Part shown: positions 36,892-46,689 of the stretch, piece by piece | Numbering within the stretch: the stretch's first letter is position 1 | Layout: every line of letters begins with the position of its first letter | Source: Streptomyces deccanensis | Lineage (GTDB): Bacteria > Actinomycetota > Actinomycetes > Streptomycetales > Streptomycetaceae | DNA length: 64,000 bases | Assembly (NCBI RefSeq): GCF_022385335.1 | Contig: NZ_CP092431.1 | Span: forward strand, 6,944,001 to 7,008,000 | Direction of reading: 5' to 3' | Notes under the pieces: model-generated | The model's database searches: none | Told to the model about the DNA's origin: nothing | Seen by the model: the letters and a program-made list of their open reading frames with translations, nothing else | Position numbers and translations under genes: made by a program

Positions 36892-38283
36892 ATGAGCCGT
36901 TCCGCACACCCCGCCGGGCCCCGTCACGCCGACGTGTTGCCCGAGGGGCACTACTCCGCTCCGCCCGCCGACCTGAACACGCTGGACCCGAAGGTGTGGG
37001 CGCAGACCGTCACCCGTGGCGCCGACGGGGTCGTCAGCGTCGGTGGGATCGATGTGAAGGCGCTCGCGGAGGAGTTCGGCACGCCCGCGTACTTCGTCGA
37101 CGAGGCCGACTTCCGCGCGCGGGCGCGCGCCTGGCGCACCGCGTTCGGGCAGGACGCCGACGTGTTCTACGCAGGCAAGGCGTTCCTGTCCCGTGCCATC
37201 GTGCGCTGGCTGCACGAGGAGGGGCTCAACCTCGACGTCTGCTCCGGCGGCGAACTCGCGACCGCGCTCTCCGCCGGTATGCCCGCCGACCGCATCGCCT
37301 TCCACGGCAACAACAAGTCCGAGGACGAGATCCGCCGGGCCGTCGAGGCCGGCGTCGGGCGGATCGTGCTCGACTCGTTCCAGGAGATCGTGCGGGTCGC
37401 GCACATCGCCCAGTCCCTCGGCACGCGGCAGCGGGTGCAGATCCGTGTCACCGTCGGCGTCGAGGCCCACACCCACGAGTTCATCGCCACCGCCCACGAG
37501 GACCAGAAGTTCGGGATCCCGCTGGCCGGGGGGCAGGCCGCCGAGGCCGTACGGCGGGCGCTCAAGCTCGACGGGCTCGAACTGATCGGGATCCACAGCC
37601 ACATCGGATCGCAGATCTTCGACACCTCCGGGTTCGAGGTCGCCGCCCACCGCGTCGTCGGGCTGCTCAAGGACATCCGTGACGAGCACGGCGTCGAACT
37701 GCCCGAGATCGACCTCGGTGGCGGTCTCGGCATCGCCTACACCAGCGACGACGACCCCCGCGAGCCGCACGAGATCGCCAAGGCGCTCACCGAGATCGTC
37801 AACCGGGAGTGCGAGGCCGCGAAGCTGCGCGCGCCCCGGATCTCCGTCGAGCCCGGGCGCGCCATCGTCGGCCCGACCGCCTTCACGCTCTACGAGGTCG
37901 GCACCATCAAGCCGCTGGACGGGCTGCGGACGTACGTCTCCGTCGACGGGGGCATGTCGGACAACATCAGGACCGCGTTGTACGACGCCGAGTACAGCGT
38001 CGCGCTGGTGTCCCGTACCTCCGACGCCGAGCCCATGCTCGCTCGTGTGGTCGGCAAGCACTGCGAGAGCGGTGACATCGTGGTGAAGGACGCGTTCCTG
38101 CCGGCGGACCTGGCACCGGGTGACCTGATCGCCGTACCGGCCACCGGTGCGTACTGCCGTTCCATGGCGAGCAATTACAACCACGTCCTGCGCCCGCCGG
38201 TCGTCGCCGTCAATGATGGAGAGGCCCGCGTCATCGTCCGCCGTGAGACGGAGGATGATCTTCTCCGGCTCGACGTCGGCTGA
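36892..38283 (+). CDS. lysA: diaminopimelate decarboxylase, 463 aa
   Basis: Pyridoxal-phosphate enzyme making lysine from meso-diaminopimelate, the last step of lysine synthesis. The fold type III barrel carries the cofactor lysine in [10 protein letters not shown] (near residue 100), the conserved [12 protein letters not shown] segment, the glycine loop [10 protein letters not shown] and the C-terminal active-site motif with cysteine GKHCESGD and the [12 protein letters not shown] ending. Start ATG at 36892. It heads the run lysA-hom-thrC-thrB of aspartate-family genes. A structured stretch lies between it and hom. Confidence 0.96.
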   Translation: MSRSAHPAGPRHADVLPEGHYSAPPADLNTLDPKVWAQTVTRGADGVVSVGGIDVKALAEEFGTPAYFVDEADFRARARAWRTAFGQDADVFYAGKAFLSRAIVRWLHEEGLNLDVCSGGELATALSAGMPADRIAFHGNNKSEDEIRRAVEAGVGRIVLDSFQEIVRVAHIAQSLGTRQRVQIRVTVGVEAHTHEFIATAHEDQKFGIPLAGGQAAEAVRRALKLDGLELIGIHSHIGSQIFDTSGFEVAAHRVVGLLKDIRDEHGVELPEIDLGGGLGIAYTSDDDPREPHEIAKALTEIVNRECEAAKLRAPRISVEPGRAIVGPTAFTLYEVGTIKPLDGLRTYVSVDGGMSDNIRTALYDAEYSVALVSRTSDAEPMLARVVGKHCESGDIVVKDAFLPADLAPGDLIAVPATGAYCRSMASNYNHVLRPPVVAVNDGEARVIVRRETEDDLLRLDVG

Positions 38284-38350
38284 GGCTGCGGCTCCCGGAA
38301 TCACGGGCCGGAAGATCTTCGTCTTTCGGCCCGGTGAAAATGAAATAGAT

Positions 38351-38399
38351 GTCTCACGATCCGGACCGGGGATAGAAACTCCCGTCCGGTGAGTGAGAC
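38351..38399 (+). promoter_or_regulatory. imperfect hairpin between lysA and hom
   Basis: GTCTCAC (38351-38357) pairs with GTGAGAC (38393-38399), and CCGGAC plus GGG pairs with CCC plus GTCCGG inside, with one bulged C and small internal loops. No U-run follows. It could end lysA mRNA or act as a leader element of hom. Confidence 0.5.
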
Positions 38400-38449
38400 T
38401 GGTCCCACCGTGTTCGGTATGTCGGTATGTGAGGAAACGAGGTCGGATG

Positions 38450-39739
38450 ATGCGTACGCGTCCGCTGAAGGTGGCGCTGCTGGGCTGTGGGGTTGTCGGC
38501 TCAGAGGTGGCGCGCATCATGACGACGCACGCCGACGACCTCGCCGCGCGCATCGGCGCCCCGGTCGAGCTCGCGGGGGTGGCCGTACGGCGGCCCTCCC
38601 GGGTCCGTGAGGGCATCGACCCCGCCCTCGTCACCACCGACGCCACCGCGCTCGTCAAACGCGGGGACATCGACGTCGTCGTCGAGGTCATCGGCGGTAT
38701 CGAGCCCGCACGCTCCCTCATCACCACCGCGTTCGAGTACGGCGCGTCCGTCGTCTCCGCCAACAAGGCCCTCCTCGCCCAGGACGGCGCCGCCCTGCAC
38801 GCCGCCGCCGGGGACCACGACGCGGACCTCTACTACGAGGCCGCCGTGGCCGGTGCCATCCCGCTGATCCGGCCGCTGCGCGAGTCCCTCGCCGGCGACA
38901 AGATCAACCGGGTGATGGGCATCGTCAACGGGACGACCAACTTCATCCTCGACAAGATGGACACCACGGGGGCGGGTTATCAGGAGGCCCTCGACGAGGC
39001 AACCGCTCTCGGGTACGCGGAGGCCGACCCGACCGCCGACGTCGAGGGGTTCGACGCCGCCGCCAAGGCCGCGATCCTCGCCGGTATCGCCTTCCACTCG
39101 CGCGTACGCCTCGACGACGTGTACCGCGAGGGAATGACCGAGGTGACGGCGGCCGACTTCGCCTCCGCCAAGAACATGGGCTGCACCATCAAGCTCCTCG
39201 CCATCTGCGAGCGGGCCGCGGACGGCGGGTCCGTCACCGCGCGCGTGCACCCCGCGATGATCCCGCTGACCCACCCCCTCGCCTCGGTGCGCGGCGCCTA
39301 CAACGCCGTGTTCGTGGAGTCGGACGCCGCCGGTCAGCTGATGTTCTACGGGCCGGGCGCGGGCGGTGCCCCCACCGCCTCCGCCGTGCTCGGGGACCTC
39401 GTGGCCGTGTGCCGCAACCGGCTCGCGGGGTCCACCGGACCCGGTGAGTCCGCCTACGCCGCCCTGCCGGTCTCGCCCATGGGCGAGGTCGTCACGCGCT
39501 ACCACATCAGCCTCGACGTCGCCGACAAACCGGGTGTTCTCGCCCAGGTGGCGACCGTGTTCGCGGAGCACGGAGTGTCGATCGATACGGTTCGGCAGCA
39601 GGGCAAGGACGGCGAGGCCTCTCTCGTCGTCGTCACCCACCGCGCCTCCGACGCCTCCCTCACCGGGACCGTCGAGGCGCTGCGCAACCTCGACACCGTG
39701 CGGGGTGTCGCCAGCATCATGCGGGTTGAAGGAGAGTAA
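38450..39739 (+). CDS. hom: homoserine dehydrogenase, 429 aa
   Basis: Reduces aspartate semialdehyde to homoserine with NAD(P)H, the branch point to threonine and methionine. The Rossmann motif LLGCGVVGSEVARIM is at residues 9-23, the catalytic domain includes VMGIVNGTTNFILDKM, and a regulatory ACT domain occupies about 350-429 (HISLDVADKPGVLAQVATVF), typical of threonine feedback inhibition. I start at the second of two adjacent ATGs (38450), which matches the MRTRPLKVALL start as I recall it from homologues and gives better spacing from GAGG; 38447 is possible. thrC follows 6 bp downstream. Confidence 0.95.
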   Translation: MRTRPLKVALLGCGVVGSEVARIMTTHADDLAARIGAPVELAGVAVRRPSRVREGIDPALVTTDATALVKRGDIDVVVEVIGGIEPARSLITTAFEYGASVVSANKALLAQDGAALHAAAGDHDADLYYEAAVAGAIPLIRPLRESLAGDKINRVMGIVNGTTNFILDKMDTTGAGYQEALDEATALGYAEADPTADVEGFDAAAKAAILAGIAFHSRVRLDDVYREGMTEVTAADFASAKNMGCTIKLLAICERAADGGSVTARVHPAMIPLTHPLASVRGAYNAVFVESDAAGQLMFYGPGAGGAPTASAVLGDLVAVCRNRLAGSTGPGESAYAALPVSPMGEVVTRYHISLDVADKPGVLAQVATVFAEHGVSIDTVRQQGKDGEASLVVVTHRASDASLTGTVEALRNLDTVRGVASIMRVEGE

Positions 39740-39745
39740 CCAGCA

Positions 39746-40804
39746 ATGACCCACCAGTGGCGCGGAATCATCGAGGAGTACCGGGACCGGCTGCCCGTCT
39801 CCGACAGCACGCCGGTCGTGACGCTCCGGGAGGGCGGCACGCCCCTCGTCCCCGCGCAGGTGCTCTCCGAGCGCACGGGCTGCGAGGTCCACCTCAAGGT
39901 GGAGGGCGCGAACCCCACCGGGTCCTTCAAGGACCGCGGGATGACCATGGCCATCACCCGGGCGAAGGAAGAGGGCGCGAAGGCCGTCATCTGTGCCTCC
40001 ACGGGCAACACCTCTGCCTCCGCGGCCGCCTACGCCGTCCGCGCGGGCATGGTCTCGGCCGTGCTCGTCCCGCAGGGCAAGATCGCGCTGGGCAAGATGG
40101 GCCAGGCCCTGGTGCACGGCGCGAAGATCCTCCAGGTCGACGGCAACTTCGACGACTGCCTCACCCTCGCGCGTGAACTGAGCGACAACTACCCGGTGGC
40201 GCTGGTCAATTCGGTGAACCCGGTGCGCATCGAGGGCCAGAAGACCGCCGCGTTCGAGATCGTGGACATGCTCGGCGACGCGCCCGACATCCACGTCCTG
40301 CCGGTCGGCAACGCGGGCAACATCACGGCCTACTGGAAGGGCTACAAGGAGTATGCCGCCGACGGGATCGCCGCCAGGACGCCCCGTATGTGGGGCTTCC
40401 AGGCCTCCGGCTCCGCGCCGATCGTGCGCGGCGAGGTCGTCAAGGACCCGTCGACGATCGCCACCGCGATCCGCATCGGCAACCCCGCCTCCTGGCAGTA
40501 CGCCCTGGCCGCGCGGGACGAGTCGGGCGGTGCCATCGACGAGGTGACGGACCGTGAGATCCTGCGCGCCTACCGGCTGTTGGCGGCTCAGGAGGGTGTC
40601 TTCGTGGAGCCCGCCTCCGCCGCCTCCGTGGCCGGTCTGCTGAAGGCCGCCGAGGCCGGCAAGGTCGATCCGGGCCAGACCATCGTCTGCACGGTCACCG
40701 GCAACGGCCTCAAGGACCCGGACTGGGCCGTCGCGGGCGCCCCGCAGCCCGTCACGGTCCCGGTGGACGCGGCGACGGCGGCCGAGCGCCTCGGTCTCGC
40801 GTAA
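39746..40804 (+). CDS. thrC: threonine synthase, 352 aa
   Basis: Pyridoxal-phosphate enzyme converting O-phosphohomoserine to threonine. Cofactor lysine is in [15 protein letters not shown] (near residue 60); the phosphate-binding GNTSASAA and a [17 protein letters not shown] loop are present, and [14 protein letters not shown] closes the fold. Length is typical of the short actinobacterial form. ATG at 39746 follows hom by 6 bp with GAAGGAGAG upstream, so hom and thrC are cotranscribed. Confidence 0.96.
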   Translation: MTHQWRGIIEEYRDRLPVSDSTPVVTLREGGTPLVPAQVLSERTGCEVHLKVEGANPTGSFKDRGMTMAITRAKEEGAKAVICASTGNTSASAAAYAVRAGMVSAVLVPQGKIALGKMGQALVHGAKILQVDGNFDDCLTLARELSDNYPVALVNSVNPVRIEGQKTAAFEIVDMLGDAPDIHVLPVGNAGNITAYWKGYKEYAADGIAARTPRMWGFQASGSAPIVRGEVVKDPSTIATAIRIGNPASWQYALAARDESGGAIDEVTDREILRAYRLLAAQEGVFVEPASAASVAGLLKAAEAGKVDPGQTIVCTVTGNGLKDPDWAVAGAPQPVTVPVDAATAAERLGLA

Positions 40805-41139
40805 CCACAGCCACGGGCGCTCGCGTATCCTCTCGCCCAGCCGTTCGAAAAGACCTGAGAGCCGCGCGTAGACGGGGATTCTCGGGGGATAACCCTGACA
40901 GGACCCGACAGGGGGTGCACAGGGGGCTTACGACACGCATCGTGCGCCTCCTGTGCGCCCTATGTCGCCACAGAACCTTCCTTCGATAGGCTGTGGTGAA
41001 CCCGCCCGCTGCATATGCCCCGCAAGGGCGCGGCGCCGTGCCGTCGTCGGCGGCCGCCGGGTTTCAGGTACCTGTCGAACGTCAATCGAATGTCATTCGA
41101 CAATCGTCAATCTCGCAGCTCAAGGAGAGTCATCGAGCG
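40805..41139. other. gene-free region between thrC and thrB
   Basis: About 335 bp with no gene. A possible sigma-70-type promoter -10 (TAGGCT near 40987-40992) lies at the right, so thrB is probably transcribed on its own. Inverted GTGCGCCTCCTGTGCGC and CCCGACAGGGGGTGCACAGGGGGC stretches offer weak hairpins. Nothing else is apparent. Confidence 0.5.
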
Positions 41140-42093
41140 ATGGCCGGTCCAGCGTTCCGCGCCGCCGCCGTACGGGTGCGCGTCCCCGCCACCAGCGCCA
41201 ATCTCGGTCCGGGCTTCGACGCCCTCGGACTGTCGCTGGGGCTCTACGACGACGTGGTCGTCCGGGTGGCCGACTCCGGCCTGCACGTCGACATCGCGGG
41301 GGAAGGCAGCGAGACGCTCCCGCGCGACGAGCGGCATCTGCTCGTCCGCTCCCTGCGCACCGCCTTCGACCTGCTGGGCGGCCAGCCCCGGGGCCTGGAG
41401 ATCGTCTGCGCCAACCGCATCCCGCACGGCCGCGGCCTCGGCTCCTCCTCCGCCGCCATCTGTGCCGGCATCGTCGCCGCCCGCGCCGTGACCATAGGCG
41501 GCGACAACCGGCTCGACGACGCCGCGCTGCTCGAACTGGCCACGGAGATCGAGGGCCACCCCGACAACGTCGCGGCCTGCCTCCTCGGTGGTTTCACGCT
41601 CTCCTGGATGGAGGGCGGCGCCGCGCGGGCGATCAGGATGGACCCCGCGGATTCCATCGTTCCGGTGGTTTTCGTCCCCGGGAAGCCGGTTCTGACGGAG
41701 ACGGCGCGCGGACTGCTCCCGCGCAACGTCCCGCACGTCGACGCAGCCACCAACGCGGGCCGGGCCGCCCTCCTCGTGGAAGCCCTGACCAGGCGCCCCG
41801 AGCTGCTGCTGCCCGCCACCGAGGACCGGCTGCACCAGGAGTACCGGGCGCCCGCCATGCCGGAGAGCGCGGCCCTGGTCGAGCGACTGCGGGCCGACGG
41901 CGTCCCGGCGGTCATCTCCGGCGCCGGACCCACGGTCCTGGCCCTGGCCGACGAGGCCAGCGCCGACAAGGTGGCCGATCTCGCGGGTGCGGGATGGGCC
42001 GCCAACCGGCTGGACCTCGACGCCCGAGGGGCGTGCGTCCTGCCGCTCACCACCACCGTCGCCGAACCCGGCGCCGACAGCGGCGACGACTAG
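41140..42093 (+). CDS. thrB: homoserine kinase, 317 aa
   Basis: GHMP-family kinase phosphorylating homoserine. N-terminal strand AVRVRVPATSANLGPGFDAL, then the ATP-binding glycine motif PHGRGLGSSSAAICAG (near residue 97) and the C-terminal GAGPTVLALAD motif are all visible. ATG at 41140 is preceded by AAGGAGAG at a spacing of about 10; the frame upstream of it is not conserved sequence. It completes the threonine branch with hom and thrC but is separated from thrC by 335 bp. Confidence 0.96.
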   Translation: MAGPAFRAAAVRVRVPATSANLGPGFDALGLSLGLYDDVVVRVADSGLHVDIAGEGSETLPRDERHLLVRSLRTAFDLLGGQPRGLEIVCANRIPHGRGLGSSSAAICAGIVAARAVTIGGDNRLDDAALLELATEIEGHPDNVAACLLGGFTLSWMEGGAARAIRMDPADSIVPVVFVPGKPVLTETARGLLPRNVPHVDAATNAGRAALLVEALTRRPELLLPATEDRLHQEYRAPAMPESAALVERLRADGVPAVISGAGPTVLALADEASADKVADLAGAGWAANRLDLDARGACVLPLTTTVAEPGADSGDD

Positions 42094-42500
42094 GCGTTCG
42101 GTTGCCGGATTTCGAGAGGGGGAATGTTTGTTGGATCCGGTAGTGTTAACCTCAAGTCTGCACCTGCCCCAGCCATGGCGAGGTGCTTATCGTCCCCGTC
42201 CGGGACAACCATTCTTCCGGGAGTCTCCCAAGCCGCACTGTGCTTCGTACGTCAAGCTGTACGCCGTACGCAGGCACTGAGCGGTCTGCCGAGCAGGCTC
42301 CGGAACCGGCGCATCGCCGAGCCGCGTGACACAGACACTCAGTGCCACGGCCCGGAAAGCGCCGAATCACCAGAAATTCCCCTCCGCCGCCTTTGGCGGA
42401 CCACCGCCCCGGCACGGTCCACACGAACAGGACCGAAGCCGGACAGCACAAACGGTCGCCGAGCCAGAAGGCCGACGTCCGCTCCAGGGAAGGACCCTTC
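42094..42500 (+). promoter_or_regulatory. long leader region of rho
   Basis: About 400 bp between thrB and rho without a gene. A possible promoter core (TAGTGT, 42141-42146, preceded by TTGTTGGATCC) would leave a 5' leader of roughly 340 nt. Inverted sequences (for example GTACGCCGTACGC near 42260) could form hairpins. A long untranslated leader is consistent with autoregulation of rho, as known in other bacteria, but none is proved here. Confidence 0.4.
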
Positions 42501-44543
42501 GTGAGCGACACCACCGATCTGATGGGCGCACGTGTCGAGGACACCGCTGCCGCGCCCGCCACGGACGCCGCGCCTGCCAGCGGTGCCGGCTCCCGGCGGC
42601 GCCGTGGCACCGGCCTCGAGGGCATGGTGCTGGCCGAGCTGCAGCAGGTCGCATCCGGCCTCGGCATCAGGGGCACCGCGCGGATGCGCAAGAGCCAGCT
42701 GATCGAGGTCATCAAGGAGGCGCAGGCGGGAGGGGGTGCCCCGGCGAAGGCCGAGGCCGCCGCCGAGACCAAGCCGAAGCGCCGCGCCACCTCGAAGGCG
42801 CGCACGGGCGACGACGCCGCCCCGGCCGAGAAGGCCACCGCCGAGAAGGCCACCGCCAAGAAGGCCGCGGCGCCCGCCGAGAAGGCCGAGAAGGCCGTGG
42901 CCCAGCAGCAGATCGAGATCCCCGGCCAGCCGGCCGGTGGCGACGAGGCGCCCACCGAGCGCCGTCGGCGCCGGGCCACCGCAGACGCGGGCAGCCCCGA
43001 GACGGTCGCCGCCGAGGCCAAGAGCGAGCCGCAGGCCGAGACCCCGGCCGCGCAGGCCGAGACCAGGGCCGACGCCGGTGACCAGGGCGGCGAGGGCCGT
43101 CAGGGCCGCCGTGAGCGCGGCCGTGACCGGGGCGAGCGTGGGGACCGCGGTGAGCGCGGCGACCGCGGCCGCCGCGGCAAGGGCGACGAGCAGCAGGGCG
43201 GCGGCGGCCAGCCGCAGCGCGACCGCGGCCAGCAGGGCCAGCAGCAGGGCGGCGGTCGCCAGGACCGTCAGCGTGACAACGGCCCGCAGGACGACGACGA
43301 CTTCGACGGCGGACGCCGTGGCCGTCGCGGCCGCTACCGCGACCGTCGTGGCCGTCGCGGCCGTGACGAGATCGGCGCCCCCGAGCCGCAGCTCGCCGAC
43401 GACGACGTCCTGATCCCCGTCGCGGGCATCCTGGACATCCTCGACAACTACGCGTTCATCCGTACCTCGGGCTACCTGCCCGGTCCGAACGACGTGTACG
43501 TGTCGCTCGCCCAGGTCCGCAAGAACGGCCTGCGCAAGGGCGACCACGTCACCGGTGCCGTGCGTCAGCCCAAGGACGGCGAGCGCCGCGAGAAGTTCAA
43601 CGCGCTCGTCCGCCTCGACTCCACCAACGGCATGGCGCCCGAACACGGCCGTGGCCGCCCGGAGTTCAACAAGCTGACGCCGCTGTACCCGCAGGACCGG
43701 CTCCGTCTGGAGACCGACCCGGGCGTGCTCACCACCCGCATCATCGACCTCGTCGCGCCGATCGGTAAGGGCCAGCGCGGTCTGATCGTGGCCCCGCCGA
43801 AGACCGGCAAGACCATGATCATGCAGGCGATCGCCAACGCGATCACGCACAACAACCCCGAGTGCCACCTGATGGTCGTCCTCGTAGACGAGCGTCCGGA
43901 AGAGGTCACCGACATGCAGCGGTCGGTGAAGGGCGAGGTCATCTCCTCGACCTTCGACCGCCCGGCCGAGGACCACACGACGGTCGCCGAGCTCGCCATC
44001 GAGCGTGCCAAGCGCCTCGTCGAGCTGGGCCACGACGTGGTCGTCCTGCTGGACTCCATCACGCGTCTGGGCCGTGCCTACAACCTGGCGGCGCCGGCCT
44101 CCGGCCGCATCCTGTCCGGTGGTGTCGACTCGACCGCCCTGTACCCGCCGAAGCGCTTCTTCGGTGCGGCCCGCAACATCGAGGACGGCGGCTCGCTGAC
44201 CATCCTCGCCACCGCCCTGGTGGACACCGGGTCCCGCATGGACGAGGTGATCTTCGAGGAGTTCAAGGGCACGGGCAACGCCGAGCTGAAGCTCGACCGG
44301 AAGCTCGCCGACAAGCGCATCTTCCCGGCGGTGGACGTGGACGCGTCCGGTACCCGTAAGGAAGAGATCCTGCTCGGCAGCGACGAGCTCGCCATCACCT
44401 GGAAGCTGCGCCGGGTGCTGCACGCGCTCGACTCCCAGCAGGCGATCGAACTGCTCCTCGACAAGATGAAGCAGACGAAGTCGAACGGCGAGTTCCTGCT
44501 GCAGATCCAGAAGACGACGCCGATGCCCGGTAACGGCGACTAG
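42501..44543 (+). CDS. rho: transcription termination factor Rho with long Arg-rich insertion, 680 aa
   Basis: Hexameric RNA-dependent helicase that ends transcription. Order: short N-terminus; Rho_N helical domain about 42-76 ([20 protein letters not shown]); Lys/Ala-rich stretch; Arg/Gly/Asp-rich insertion about 190-292 ([17 protein letters not shown]); cold-shock RNA-binding domain about 305-365; RecA-like ATPase with P-loop PPKTGKT near 435 and Q-loop/R-loop to the end. The insertion makes it about 260 residues longer than E. coli Rho and is typical of high-GC actinobacteria. GTG at 42501 has GGAAGG upstream. An intrinsic terminator follows directly. Confidence 0.96.
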   Translation: MSDTTDLMGARVEDTAAAPATDAAPASGAGSRRRRGTGLEGMVLAELQQVASGLGIRGTARMRKSQLIEVIKEAQAGGGAPAKAEAAAETKPKRRATSKARTGDDAAPAEKATAEKATAKKAAAPAEKAEKAVAQQQIEIPGQPAGGDEAPTERRRRRATADAGSPETVAAEAKSEPQAETPAAQAETRADAGDQGGEGRQGRRERGRDRGERGDRGERGDRGRRGKGDEQQGGGGQPQRDRGQQGQQQGGGRQDRQRDNGPQDDDDFDGGRRGRRGRYRDRRGRRGRDEIGAPEPQLADDDVLIPVAGILDILDNYAFIRTSGYLPGPNDVYVSLAQVRKNGLRKGDHVTGAVRQPKDGERREKFNALVRLDSTNGMAPEHGRGRPEFNKLTPLYPQDRLRLETDPGVLTTRIIDLVAPIGKGQRGLIVAPPKTGKTMIMQAIANAITHNNPECHLMVVLVDERPEEVTDMQRSVKGEVISSTFDRPAEDHTTVAELAIERAKRLVELGHDVVVLLDSITRLGRAYNLAAPASGRILSGGVDSTALYPPKRFFGAARNIEDGGSLTILATALVDTGSRMDEVIFEEFKGTGNAELKLDRKLADKRIFPAVDVDASGTRKEEILLGSDELAITWKLRRVLHALDSQQAIELLLDKMKQTKSNGEFLLQIQKTTPMPGNGD

Positions 44544-44563
44544 GTCTCGTACCTCTGACAGCG

Positions 44564-44600
44564 CTGGGGCCACCCTCTTGGTGAGGGTGGCCCCAGTTTT
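44564..44600 (+). terminator. intrinsic terminator after rho
   Basis: A 14 bp perfect stem (CTGGGGCCACCCTC / GAGGGTGGCCCCAG) with a 5 nt loop and a TTTT run, 20 bp after the rho stop. Confidence 0.93.
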
Positions 44601-44697
44601 CTGTAGGCGACACGTGTACGATCACGGTCTTCCACGATCAGGTTCTTCACGTTCTGATCAAGCATGCTCAACCATTGCACTCCCAGGGGGGAATTGA

Positions 44698-46467
44698 GTG
44701 GCTAGACCCTTGTCCGGAGCCGTTGCTGCGGCGATAACCGGGGCGCTGCTGGTGTCGTCCGCGAGTGCGGCCAGCGGCGCCGACTCGTCCACGGCGGACG
44801 CGGTGGATGTACGGATCGCGAAGGCCATGGCGGCGGACGACACCGTCGGCAGGACGCCGGAGCCGGGGCCGTCGGCGAGTGCCGGTTCGGACGCGAGCGG
44901 GAGATCGGAGACACCGAACCGGGAGGCTCAGATCATCGGCGGTTCCGAGACCACGATCGCCTCGGCGCCGTACATGGCCCAGCTCTGGTACTACGACACC
45001 GTCCAGGACTTCGGCTTCTTCTGCGGAGGTTCGGTCGTCTCACCGACGAAGATCCTCACCGCGGCGCACTGCGTCGACAAGAACTACTACGACTGGGCCA
45101 AGTACGGCGAGGTCGTCACGGGCACCGATCAACTGCGCACAGCCGTCTACAACGATGACGGCAGCCTGAGCCACATGGACTACCACGGCGGCACGGTCAC
45201 CAAGCTGTCGCGCCAGTGGAACCACACCTCGTACAACGAGGCCAAGATCGACAATGACATCGCGGTACTCACACTGAGGGAGCCCGTCAAGGCCTCGCCG
45301 ATCAAGATGACGACGTCGACCGACACGGCCTCGTACACGGCGGGCACCAGCGCGAGGGCCTATGGCTGGGGCCGCACCAGCTCCAAGACCCAGGACATCT
45401 CGCAGACGCTGAAGACGGCCACGCTGCCGATCGTCAGCGACACGACCTGCGCGAACACCTGGAGCCCCTACTTCGTCAAGGGGCACATGGTCTGCGCCGG
45501 CAAGCCGTCCGGCGGCACCGACGCCACGACCACCGCCACCTGCAACGGTGACTCCGGTGGCCCGCTCGTCGTGGGCGGCAAGGTCGTCGGCGTCGTCTCA
45601 TGGGGCGTCGAGGACTGCGTGTGGCCTGACGCCTACCCGGTCTTCGCCAAGGTCAGCACCTACGTCGGCGCGACCCAGCCGCGGGTCGACGACGCCGCCA
45701 TCACCCGGGACGGCAAGGCCGACGTCTTCCTGCGCAACAAGGAGACCGGCACGGGTTACGTCCGCGCCTCCACGGGCTCCGCGCTCGGCGACCGCAAGGC
45801 CCTGACCGCCGAGGGCAGCTGGAAGGGCTACAACCTGCTCCAGCAGACCGACCTGAACCGGGACGGCTACCAGGACTTCGTCCTGCGCCGCTCCTCCGAC
45901 GGTGACGTCTTCTGGCGGCGGTACGTGCCCTCGTCCAGCAGCTGGACGACCACGCAGATCTTCGACAACTGGGCCACCCGCACCCGGATCATCACTCCCG
46001 GCGACGTCACCGGCGACGCCCTGCCCGACCTGCTCTCGGTCGACTCGGCGGGCGCCCTGTGGATCTACCCGGGCAAGGGCAACGGGACGTTCTCGACCCG
46101 CGTCAAGGTCGGCACGGGCTGGAACACGTACAACGCGGTCCTCGGTCACGGCGACTTCACCGGCGACGGCAAGGCCGACCTGATCGCGCGCACCAAGACC
46201 GGCTCGGACGTGTACCTCTACAAGGGCACCGGCAAGTCGGGCACGGGCGCGTTCGCCACCCGGATCAAGGTCCGCTCGGACTGGAGCGCCTACAACACGC
46301 TCATCACTCCCGGTGACGTGAGCGGCGACGGCAAGGCGGACCTGCTGGCCCGTACGCCGGCCGGCACGCTGTACCTCTACAAGGGCACCGGCAAGGCCAC
46401 GAGCGAGATCTTCAGCACACGGGTCTCGGTCGGGACCAGCTACGCCCAGTACGACCTGCTCGGCTGA
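44698..46467 (+). CDS. secreted trypsin-like serine protease with FG-GAP/VCBS repeats, 589 aa
   Basis: An exported chymotrypsin-family protease (S1A). Signal peptide about residues 1-28, a propeptide, then the activation site IIGGSETT near residue 80. The triad is visible as His124 (TAAHC), Asp187 (DNDIAVL) and Ser286 (CNGDSGGPLV). Cysteines flank these as in trypsin. The C-terminal 250 residues carry four or five FG-GAP/VCBS-type repeats (TRDGKADVFLR, DLNRDGYQDFVLR, GDVTGDALPDL, DFTGDGKADLIAR, GDVSGDGKADLLAR), which bind calcium in related proteins. GTG at 44698 has GGGGGGAATT upstream. It is a single gene, ended by a strong hairpin. Confidence 0.93.
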   Translation: MARPLSGAVAAAITGALLVSSASAASGADSSTADAVDVRIAKAMAADDTVGRTPEPGPSASAGSDASGRSETPNREAQIIGGSETTIASAPYMAQLWYYDTVQDFGFFCGGSVVSPTKILTAAHCVDKNYYDWAKYGEVVTGTDQLRTAVYNDDGSLSHMDYHGGTVTKLSRQWNHTSYNEAKIDNDIAVLTLREPVKASPIKMTTSTDTASYTAGTSARAYGWGRTSSKTQDISQTLKTATLPIVSDTTCANTWSPYFVKGHMVCAGKPSGGTDATTTATCNGDSGGPLVVGGKVVGVVSWGVEDCVWPDAYPVFAKVSTYVGATQPRVDDAAITRDGKADVFLRNKETGTGYVRASTGSALGDRKALTAEGSWKGYNLLQQTDLNRDGYQDFVLRRSSDGDVFWRRYVPSSSSWTTTQIFDNWATRTRIITPGDVTGDALPDLLSVDSAGALWIYPGKGNGTFSTRVKVGTGWNTYNAVLGHGDFTGDGKADLIARTKTGSDVYLYKGTGKSGTGAFATRIKVRSDWSAYNTLITPGDVSGDGKADLLARTPAGTLYLYKGTGKATSEIFSTRVSVGTSYAQYDLLG

Positions 46468-46509
46468 AACACCAGGTGAGCCCGGTCCCGCCGGACTCAT
46501 CCGTCACAC

Positions 46510-46544
46510 ACGGTGCCCATCGCGCTTTGCGCGATGGGCACCGT
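46510..46544 (+). terminator. strong terminator hairpin after the protease gene
   Basis: A perfect 16 bp stem (ACGGTGCCCATCGCGC / GCGCGATGGGCACCGT) with a 3 nt TTT loop, 42 bp after the protease stop codon and followed by TCGTTGTG rather than a long U-run. Confidence 0.85.
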
Positions 46545-46689
46545 TCGTTGTGCAACCCTTTCCCGGCATATCCCGTCTGACCGGGCGGAGCGGCCACGGA
46601 GCGCCGAGAAAAGCGTCATGGCCGCGTCCGACCCGACAGGCCTGCTCCTGAGCGCAGGGGGTAACCGACCGGAGAGAGAAGAGGAGCAG

